Part shown: one piece after another, positions 35,673 to 45,100 of the stretch
Layout: the number at the start of each line of letters is the position of its first letter
Position numbering within the stretch: the stretch's first letter is position 1
NCBI RefSeq assembly: GCF_042453785.1
Contig: NC_091674.1
Coordinates: 27,197,001 to 27,261,000, forward strand
Reading direction: 5' to 3'
DNA length: 64,000 nucleotides
Origin: Malus domestica
Lineage: Eukaryota; Streptophyta; Magnoliopsida; Rosales; Rosaceae
Translations under genes and position numbers: made by a program
Notes under the pieces: generated by a model
Told to the model about the DNA's origin: nothing
Databases searched by the model: none
Seen by the model: only the letters and a program-made list of their open reading frames with translations

Positions 35673-37215
35673 GAGCGTCGATTTGGGGGAATGGTTTATA
35701 ATTTAGGCAAGGTAAATTAGGTGACTGAACTGTTTTTCTTCTTCTAGTTTGTTGTACAGACCCTTAAAGATAATATTATGTCCTTTTCTTGCTGTTTTTC
35801 TGCTATTATAATTCAGATCCTTGGTTTCATTTCGGTGCTTTTGTTACTGGCGTGTTGGTCCCCTCCCCTTGATGGGGCCTTGTCTAAACTCACTAGTGGC
35901 TTTCATAGCTTTTTAAGGTGGGAAAAAAAAAAAAATCTGAAGTTGGGTTTTGGGGAACATCGTTTGGTATACCAAGTGTTTTAATACAGGTGGTTAGATT
36001 TTTAAAACTTTTTGACAACTTGTATTATGACACTTGGTGTATTGAACAGTATTAAAAATTTTCTCCTTCAGCACCCCAAGGTGATGTCACCATGGCGTAT
36101 TGGACTCACGGGGACATCATTGCATCGAGAACAACTTACGTAGCATAGGTATACCGTCATTGCGGTGTTCTATGTCAATGAAATAGGAATTACATGGACA
36201 AAAATTTATACACGTCTTGTACAAGATGTCATTGTGGTGATGGATCCGTATTATGTAAGTCCTCTATCATCGCATTCTGAACTAATATAAAAACGTGTCT
36301 TAACAATCACGTGCTAGTGATACAACATTTGTCTGCCACAACGTTCCGTCTCGTGTAGGTCTTTCTTCATGAGTGGAGAGCATCCTCTTATCCTTTACTT
36401 ATTTTGGATGGACAAATTTAGTTCTGCGATTGTGGATTGAATGTGGCATGGCCGTCAAGGATGGTGGTTGTATATAGAAAAGTGCATGCGACATTGGCGA
36501 ATGCCTTATCAAAACGAAATGTCTAAGATGAATTCAAAGTGTCAACTTTAATGAGTTAGGTCGGCTTTTGGCACCATTGGATTAGGCAGAAAAATGGTTG
36601 CTTTCACCGCCACTATTTGAATAGGCTGAAAGCACTTTTTCGAATGCTGTTAAAACGCTTCCATCAGATTTTGATAAAAATAACTAAAATTGCTTTTGAA
36701 TTTTAAATTTACTTTTTGTTCTTGGTGCTTTCTGGTGAAGCATTTCCAAGTGTGGCGAGGATTATTTTGATAATAATCATCGTGAATTCGTAATATTGAT
36801 ACATAATTCGTTTGGAAGTGTTTTTAAAATAAGTGGAAGCGCATTTAGTTAAAATTTGAAACCAATTCTTAATAAAAATTCAAGTAGATCTTAAAAAGCC
36901 CTACAATTGCTTATTGTAAAAAACAAATATCTGGTGCTTCATTAAAAAAATATTTAAAGTGCTTTTAGGACTCAAAATCTATTTCCTCAAAAGCACTTTA
37001 ATCACTTTAAAAGTACTTTCATATGAGCACAAACATATTTTATTTTTTCCGGTAAAAAAATAGACTCATTGTGACCGAATTCATGGTCATCCACCGAAGA
37101 ATTTGATATCAAGTCTCCATTCCTCAAAACATAAGGACTATTGAAAGTGGAATAAAATGTGCATGTTAAACACACTCTAATTTTCCGCTTTCGAGCAGAG
37201 CCTTCAGGTCAGTTT
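35673..37215. other. MYB 3' flank and repeat relics
   Basis: The 3' untranslated region lies at about 35673-35800. A small foldback at 35963-36045 pairs ACCAAGTGTTTTAATACAGG with TTGTATTATGACACTTGGT. A similar motif pair occurs at 12364-12426. Degenerate hAT-like MITE pieces lie at about 36590-36760 and 36805-37040. No gene is seen. Confidence 0.5.
36805..37040. mobile_element. hAT-like MITE relic
   Basis: The left CGTTTGGAAGTGTTTTTAAA and the right TTTAAAAGTACTTTC..CAAACAT are imperfect inverses about 235 bp apart, related to 11447-11640 and 30247-30446. Confidence 0.5.
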
Positions 37216-37501
37216 TTATACAGACGGAAGCCGCGGTTTAGGTGCCGCGTAAGTATATCCCCGGAAGTGCTCACCCGCAGTCGGTGTCGGAGCGGGTGAG
37301 TCGTCCAGAGCCATTGCAGTCCAGCACCGGTCAAAGTTGGCCGTGCAGTCTTTCCCACTCACATTTGGTTTGAACTTTGGGAGCACTTCTCTGGCCTCCA
37401 ACTTCTTCCAGTTGATCGACCGAAACCATTTGTGGCTTTTGATATTATCCCAGCCATTTGACCCGTTGCCTAACCTTCGCAATGGATCCCTGCTTAAGAG
37501 C
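37216..37501 (-). pseudogene. orphan last exon of an AGC-type protein kinase
   Basis: One reading frame on the minus strand encodes LLSRDPLRRLGNGSNGW, IKSHKWFRSINWKKLEARE and FKPNVSGKDCTANFD. These are the end of a kinase domain and the start of an AGC C-terminal tail. It continues to a stop after APKPRLPSV. An intron-like AG acceptor lies directly upstream (37503-37502). No kinase core (ATP-binding or HRD/DFG exons) is found in the remaining upstream sequence to 41 kb. It is therefore a gene fragment or dead copy. The tail resembles, from memory, plant phosphatase-2C/cyclic-nucleotide-binding/kinase fusion proteins; this is uncertain. Confidence 0.65.
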
Positions 37502-37505
37502 CTAC

Positions 37506-38345
37506 GGGTGGGTTTGTTGCATCGGACTATCTCGAACTTGACTAGCTTGAGGGACTAAACTGGACTGGCTTAGAATAGACTAAGCTAGACCAACTTAGTG
37601 AAGCGTATGGTGCAGTGTCGGATTAAGAAGATGGACTAACTAAAAATTATTATTATATTTTAATTTATTATTATCAAAATTAATATATGAATAGAAAAAG
37701 GGCATATCCCTCTTCTTCTTCTCGAATTGCAGCTGCAACTTCGACCCCATCTGTTCCAAAACCCATATGTTCCAAACCCATCGAATTGCAGGGCATATGC
37801 CTCATCTGTTCCAAAAACCCATCCAAAATTTCTAAAAGTCTTGAGAGGTACTACTTGCCTTAATTGCCAAAACCCAAGTACAAAAACCCACAAAACTTCA
37901 CCAACCTAGACGCCAAAATCCCCAAATAACACAATCCAAAACAAACCCACAACAATTCAATCAACAAAACACATAAAGAAGGGCAATTCCAAAAGAAAAT
38001 TGATCTCATATTCAGCACGTTGAGGCAGTCGGCGAACCCAGATCCAGCGCGACAAGGCCACAAGAGTCGCGATATCGATCCAACCGTGGAGTCTCTGTCG
38101 ACGTGGAGCGAAGTGCAGGGGGAGGGGTGAAGCGAAGAAGAAGACATAGATGGGAGGGGTGAAGGTCTTAGCAGTCCGCATGATTTTGGGGTCTTTAGCT
38201 AAGACCAGCTAATAAGGCGCATAGTCGGAGCGAGTCCCTGCTAGTCTCAATTAAGTTAGTCCATGCAAGAAACAAACATGGGATTACACTGACTAGTAAT
38301 CCTAGCCAGTCCAGTGAAACTTAACGAGGTCAAACAAACGCGCCC
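37506..38345. mobile_element. 840-bp DNA transposon, GGGYGYGTTTGTT ends, TAC duplication
   Basis: The left end is GGGTGGGTTTGTTGC and the right end AAACAAACGCGCCC, imperfect inverted repeats. Subterminal GACTGGCTTAG- and CTAGCCAGTCC-type motifs recur on both sides. TAC flanks both ends (37503-37505 and 38346-38348), a 3-bp duplication as in Harbinger or CACTA groups. No transposase is encoded. It has inserted exactly at the splice acceptor of the kinase exon fragment. Confidence 0.72.
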
Positions 38346-38999
38346 TACAAGTATACACAATGAAATTCACATAGAACGTTTTACAGGGTAAGCAATCAAA
38401 GACAATCAATAAATTTCTAACTACATATAATTTCAAAAGGAAAGTAAAGACATGATCTTTGGTACATAAAAGGCCTCGTTTGGCGTCTATGTTTGGATAA
38501 GATCAGATAACTCACTAGATTCAATATTCGTCAAATGAAAATATGGACTAGTCGTGAAGTAGACTCCCTTACAATTCTACTGTTTTTGTCGGGATTCCAA
38601 GGGCTAAGTTTCCTTAACAACTAAGAGTATCTCTAAAGGAGATGTCAAATTGTCCACATAAGCTATAACAGTAAAAAAAGATAGCCACTAATTGTTTCCA
38701 ACCGAAATGCCAAATCCTATGTGGCATGACATGGAATGGCAGCAAAGGGGCATGCTGTTAAATTTGACAGCAGCTTCAAACTTTTTTTTTACTAATTATT
38801 AAATGTCTTTTATTAATATTTTAATGTCATTTATTAAGGGCTTCCTCTCAACTTTCAATAAATCCTCTCATCGTCCCAGAGATATCTTCCTCCTATGTTC
38901 TCTCGTTCTCACTAACCTCTACTTCTCCATATCTACTGGGTCCCTTTAAGTCTCTCTGTAGGACCATCAAACCCAGATGGCTTCGCCATTATTATACCT

Positions 39000-39141
39000 T
39001 CACCAAGCAGCAAAACCTCAATATCTAAAACCCATCAAACCCCATTTTCTCTCTCTACTCTTTTCTCCACTTCACTCTCTCTCTCTCTCTCTCTCTCTAA
39101 AACCCATCAAACCCCATTTTCTCTCTCTACTCTTTTCTCCA

Positions 39142-39174
<33 letters not shown>

Positions 39175-39272
39175 GCTATTCTCAACTATTTCAAGGACTA
39201 CCCAGATGGCTGATATGTTCTCTCTCTCTCTCTCTCTCTCTGTTATTCTCAACTATTTCAAGGACTACCCAG
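39000..39272 (+). repeat. internal tandem duplications with (CT)n tracts
   Basis: A block running from AAACCCATCAAACCCC through CTCCACTTCACTCTCTC occurs twice (about 39028-39098 and 39099-39175). A second block, ATTCTCAACTATTTCAAGG to GGCTGATATGTT, occurs at 39178-39217 and 39244-39286. Each is joined by CT runs, which suggests slippage or unequal exchange mediated by CT. Confidence 0.85.
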
Positions 39273-39425
39273 ATGGCTGATATGTTGGACGACCTTGCGT
39301 TTTGGCTCCCCACCCAGATTCTCAATGACGAAGACCCACCCACCATGGAGCTCAACTCCAACACCATGAAAAGTGAGGGGTTCGGATTACGGTTTGACGT
39401 TGATGCTCCGAATGCTCATAAATGA
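39273..39425 (+). pseudogene. captured N-terminal fragment of an uncharacterised plant protein gene
   Basis: An open frame of 50 codons starts MADMLDDLAFWLPTQILND and ends ..APNAHK. The DDLxFWLPxQxL signature recalls the N-terminus of a small plant protein family of unknown function (Arabidopsis At3g54000-like, from memory). It ends where the transposon's terminal sequence begins. The leader CTATTTCAAGGACTACCCAG with the ATG is duplicated just upstream (39180-39213). It is probably not a functional gene. Confidence 0.5.
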
Positions 39426-39724
39426 TTTTTATTATGAATTATTTATATGTAAAATTTAAAGTATAAGACATAAATTAAGAAAGAAAAAAAATGTAATAAA
39501 ATAATAGTTTAATTTGACATATCGGGTGGAGAGCAAAACATGAAAATATGTCAAAATGCCACATAAGCTGTTAAATTTAAATTTTAGGTTCAAAATTTGA
39601 CATCTCATTTGGAGATGGTCTAATGCATCTATTACATTTAACTGGGACAAAATTTGGAAGTGGCATTCATTTCTTCGTTCAATACACGAATTATTTGATC
39701 TAATCCTAGACACCAAACAAGGCC

Positions 39725-41182
39725 ATAAAGACTGAGATTTAAAATCCCAGCAAGTTTTTCTAGCAATTTTCAATTTAAATTCAATAAAATTAATTAAAAG
39801 AAAATAAAAATCACAAAAAAATAGTTCTGGAAAGAGGCAAAATTTTAAAAAATAGCCAATTTTAGAGACAGAGATTAAATTTTCAGAGTTTTAACAAAAC
39901 ACTCCCGGTACTGTTTACTTTTAACGAAAAACAATATTTATACCTTTCACTGGTACTATTCACTATACCTTTAAAAATGACTTTTCATTAGAACTTTTCG
40001 TTAGTTTTCCTTTAAATTTTAGCCTAACTCCGAATTTTATAATTCTAACCAAAAACCTAGTTAAAAAGTCTTTATTACCCCTAACGATACTAATTCTCTC
40101 CAGCCCGTGTATGTCCCTCTCCTTCCATCTTCTGCCGGCGAGGACTAGCGAAACAAGAACAATTGTAGTGGGCACTTTTCGTGGTTCTCCTGAATTTAAT
40201 CGTGGGAACTTTAACGTAAAGTTCTAAGTACTGTTCATTTAACGAAAAATCACATTTTTTCACTAAAAAATCAATCATAATACTATTCACTTTACCCTTT
40301 ATTTTGTTCTTATTGTTAAAACTCAAAGTTTTCAAGCCATTTTCATTAATTTTCCTTATAATCATCTTATATCATGTTTTACTAACAACTAAGGAATGAA
40401 GATGTATCGATTCACCTGAACGCGTTAAGTGCATTCGGAAATGTAGATGCATATAAATTGCGAGATAGATGATTGCAAGAGAGATGAGTAAAAACTCGCT
40501 ATCATTTGTTCGGATATGAAAATTTTTGGAATCTCTAAAAACATTCAATTTCCAGCAGAACTTTTGAAAATGCTGGGATTTGGAAAATTTCAAATTAAAG
40601 ACAACATCGGAATTGAAATTTCCAATCCAACTTGCATCCCTAGACTTGGCCGATTGACAAATGATGTGGAACATGAGCGATTCAACGGTCTAGATTACAA
40701 CAAATGAATCAAACAAACAAACAAAGCTTTCAATACAATTTGTTCCTTTTTCCTAGCATCGGAAAACAATTGAAAAAAATCTCCGGAACCTAAACAATGC
40801 AACTGTTTGGAATACAATATACTGAAGCTTTCAATATAATTTGTACAACCACTGACCACCGCCACCGCCACCACAGCTTCCGATATCCGACGACATGAAA
40901 GGACGGAATACTCGTAAAGAATGCCTAAATTTTTCTTTCCTTCAGTAATCTACAACTCTATACCATGCCATCCTACCCGACAATGCCAAGGAAACCAACC
41001 ACTCATACAGAAACCGGCCGCTCTCTTCGATACATGTGTAGGGCATTGAATCTCCTTAAAAATTGGAGAATCAAACTAAAACACTGAAACAATATGAGAA
41101 AAATACACAGTAGACAACTCATTTTACCGTCGACTGGCGAGGCGTGAGCAAAATGGCCACTCTAAGACGACTAATCTCTCCT
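39725..41182. other. 3' spacer downstream of MOS14, repeat relics
   Basis: Two related direct copies of a dispersed sequence (about 39890-40010 and 40205-40365) share TTTAACGAAAAA, ACTATTCACT and CATTAGAACTTTTC/CATTTTCATTAATTTTCC. They look like parts of a plant MITE. The 3' untranslated region of MOS14 (minus strand) is likely about 40850-41182. No other gene is seen. Confidence 0.45.
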
Positions 41183-42151
41183 TTACGATACAGGTGCTAT
41201 GCTCAACTCAAGTGGCCTCAAAGATTGTTGAACAATCTCCATAACTGTTCTATTACGGCGGCAAACATCCGATAGGTCCTCAATTGGAACAGATAGAGCA
41301 TTATCGTCAGCCCCGGACACAGCATCTGACAATGCCTTCAAGAATCTCGAACGTTCAACTTCTGTCACAGCCGTCAAAGGAATTAAAGAAACACTCTCCT
41401 TGGCCCACACCACTGACTGTTGCCCATAAGCTCGAGATAAAGATAGTAGTGTGTAGGTTACCTGTGCGATGGGAGAGCACAGTGAAATTCCAGACATGTA
41501 TCGAAGACACATACGATCAATACTCATGCAGTTAACAGTGAGGGTAACAGTCGATGCTGTTAATACAAGTAAAACATTACCAGTTCTCGTCGGGAGCTTG
41601 GAAGTGCTCCTGTTAGTGAAGCAATTAAGATTCTTGTGATGCTGGACCCTCGAGGAATAATGACAGAATTCCTGATTGGTAAGTATTGTTTTCCCTCGGC
41701 AGAGTTTGCAAGATCAAATATATCGGATAAGAACGTTAATATTGACTTTGATGCCTCTCTGCAAAGAAGAGAATGAAAAGGTAAATAGCCACGCTCAACC
41801 ATAAAGATAATTGATATCAAACACGGAAAGAAAAAGTCTGACTTTTAACGACACAGTAACACCATGTACCAAAAAGATCACTTGATACACGCAAACTTAA
41901 ACAGAGTAAAACTTCCAAATAAATAACGACAAACTTGAGATACAAAAACAGAGGGGAGGGCAAAGTTGTTGTGAAACAAAAAATAATTTCTTCAACAAAG
42001 ATCTCAGACTCAACTGCAACCAGATATTTAACTGAACATGGCAAAAACTAATTTTACTGAAAAAGTTGAGGTCGAGTTGAAATTACTACACATACAGTGA
42101 TGCAATCTCTTGGAAATTGTTTGAATTTTCAAATTTTCAAACTTCTATTTA

Positions 42152-42187
<36 letters not shown>

Positions 42188-45100
42188 CTATGCTGCACTG
42201 TAATCCCAATCAGCGAGCAATCTACTAATGATGGAAATACAGCAGATGGAATAAATAATTGAGGACAATAGCGAATGCATCTTGATGCCAACAGAAAACA
42301 ATCATCTGCTATATCAGGTCTCGCAGTAAATTCCTGCAATAGTTGTGTAAGTTAACTACAAGAAAGATAATATTTGAAAGAAAAAACAAGTGCAGGCTCC
42401 AGCTCAATGAAAACTTACCTGAATGCTAGTGAGAAGATGTGTGGTGTGCATAAAAAGTGCTTCAATCAAACTTTTCAAATAATTTGCACAATATGGGTCA
42501 GAACCAAATATCTGCATCATAAGAAGCAACAAATGCACCAATTTAAATTTATAGAAAACGATAAAAAAGAAAAGGAAACAAAAATTCAGGTTTTTGGGTT
42601 TAGCGGATAGCTTGCCTTTATAACTTCGCTAGATAAATAGAGGAAGCATGGTTGGTGATGCTGTTGATATAAACCTTGAATCTCCTCCAGCATTGCTCCA
42701 ATTGTAAATTCCATGTACCTTCCAGAAGTCCTCACCTACAGAAGGACAATGAGTAAGACAAGAAAGATTTCAATAAAACACTACCAGACAATCAAATTAA
42801 TATGGCTCACACAAGCCACTAATGATACAAAAAAGGGATGCTCTCTAGACTAACTCTTCATCACATCATGTAAGGCAATGGAAATTTTTTTAAAGACCCA
42901 CACATGAGGCGGCAGGCAAAAGGACAGGTACCATAGTTGAATCACAGAACACAATGCATTCAATGTATACAGTAGCAGGCAAAAATTCAAGTCTACAATA
43001 GCTTCAGTGAACTAAATTTAACATTTTAGAAGCTGGATCAACAAACTCACAGCATATTTGCAAGCTCGGCACAGAGACTCCATTGTCTGCATATCCCAAG
43101 CACGACTTCACCATAAACATTCAAAACATGAATAAGAATAAATAGAGATTAAGATATCAATACTGAAATATTTTACACAACCAGGAATGTAGAAACACTT
43201 ACATATCAAATATGGCTTTAAAAATTGGCCAAAGTCTTTGAATTGCATCTGCCACAGCTTCTGCATGTTTCACATACCTAAAGATGTATCCAAATCGATC
43301 GATGTGAACGGTTAAATCACGAGCAGGCTTGCTATTTAGCGTGTCTGGGCCCTGACGGACAACTTCCTGGTTATTGACAGCAGTAAATCAGCATATCACC
43401 AACAAAAGGATTCATACGTAGATTTCCTTCTAAAACTGAAACACACCTGTAAAGGAGTAACAACAGGCAAGCACAAGGCCTCCAAAGCCCTCTTAGCATG
43501 ATCTGGGGGAAGTTCAGTAATGACCTTGCTGCATGCGACAATTCAATAGACACTTGGATCAGCTGTATCATGCAAAACTACATAGATCATGCAACATTGG
43601 ACGATGCAGAAAATAGTTACCTTAAGGCTTCAACTAGATGTAGTGAATCATCAGCAGAGACCTTAAAACTGCCTTCACCATTCACTGCCCCATGGTATGT
43701 ATGGAAGAGTCCATCCAAACATCCAGAGAGCTTTAACCGGCAATCTGCATCCAAATATAAAGCATCCATAGAGATAGAGTTATCAACTATGAGGCTGACT
43801 AGATTAGTCAAAAAACTAAGGAAATTTTTTCTATTGAACTCATGTGATTTAGTACCATCACAAATCTGCCTAAATGCTACAGCTGCAGCTGCTGCAGAAT
43901 CAGATATACCCATGCCACTCATGAGGATATGTAGAACCGAAGGCAGTATGGACGGTCCGCTGGATGCAACATCAAGCCACTTTGAATACGCTCCAATAGT
44001 TAAGCAAACTGCAACACTCTCCACATGCAGGTAAAATGAATTTAGTACACCATATTAGACAGACTGGTGAAATATAACTTCTATAAAACATAACCATTCA
44101 CGACAGATGAACTATAAAGGTCGTACCCAGTGCACAAGGCTCCCGCTTTACGCAGGGTCTGGGAGAGGTAAATGTCGGCAAGCCTTACCCCCCCCCATTA
44201 ATGGAGAGGCTGCTCCCAAGTCTCGAACCCGAGACCTACCGCTCATGGGCGAAGGCACTTGCCATTGCACCAAGTGCGACCTCTTCACAACAGATGAACT
44301 ATACCTAATAAAAATACATTACCTGTCTGAAGTAGTTGAGGATGCTGAGGTAGTTTTAGCAGCCTATCCATAACCTGTGCACATCAAAGAAAGCAAAAGA
44401 GAAGCGAGTTTATGAGATCATAACTTTGGTATTACTTCAGTTTCAACTTCTATAGGACAATAGTAAAACTAGAAAATACTTAGACATGAATTTGCACAAC
44501 ATCATACCTTGGGCATTACTTCAGCTTCTACTGTTGAAACATATGTTGATATAGCCCGGATGCCGAACAAAGCAGCTTCCGCTGGGTGCCATTCACTTTG
44601 TTCATTGTGACAGCAAGCTGCAGCCTTAATAAAATGAAAATATCATGTCCAAAATGTAGCAGAAAAATAAAAAACGAATCTTACACAAAGAAACTAAAAC
44701 TGCTAAAGCAGTAAAGAACCACTCCGTCAGAGAGCAGATTAAGCATCCTTCAATGTATTAAATATTTTCCAAACATACCAGTTCTTTACAGGTTAATAAA
44801 TTTTCAATGGACACATATAACTGATATGTCAAGAGAATGTTTAATGAACTTTACACAAAATTGGAGTTACAGTTGGAAAAAATCAAAACACACCTCGTCA
44901 AGCTTCATGTAAAGAATTCTAAGTGTTGCATCGCCCCCTAAAACTGATGCTGCATCAATTAAGACATCCGCAACAGCTGGAAACAATAAAGATTCAGTCA
45001 TGCTACATTCAAGGTCTCATCAAGAAGAGTATGAATGAGGAAGAGGCAAATAAAATGACATTCACATAAAATTAAAATTTAAAATAAACAAAACAAAAGA

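Larger units (their letters stand above)
38625..39620. mobile_element. nested transposon carrying a gene fragment (Pack-type)
   Basis: The ends are GAGTATCTCTAAAGGAGATG and CATCTCATTTGGAGATGGTC, inverted repeats extended by GTCAAAT/ATTTGACA and CACATAAGCT inside. TAA flanks both sides (38622-38624 and 39621-39623), a Harbinger-type 3-bp duplication. The interior (about 38870-39425) is not repeat-like. It looks like a captured 5' leader and first coding part of a plant gene, followed by internal duplications and CT repeats. Confidence 0.7.
38471..39724. mobile_element. outer MITE with GGCCTYGTTTGGYGTCTA ends, carrying a nested element
   Basis: The left AGGCCTCGTTTGGCGTCTA and the right TAGACACCAAACAAGGCC are inverted repeats that extend further (GATCAGATAA against TTATTTGATC). 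ATAAA occurs at both flanks and may be the target duplication, but its length is ambiguous. Without the nested insert (38625-39620) it would be about 255 bp. Confidence 0.68.

Noticed and set aside
37860-38181. Minus-strand frames of 74-95 codons around 38 kb
   Set aside because: They lie wholly inside the 840-bp transposon and show no domain.
43498-44034. 178-codon plus-strand frame inside MOS14
   Set aside because: It is a shadow of exons 17-19, which carry the conserved importin sequence on the minus strand.
44127-44300. tRNA gene on the minus strand inside MOS14
   Set aside because: A- and B-box-like motifs are present but no tRNA cloverleaf. The SINE body and 14-bp duplicates explain it.
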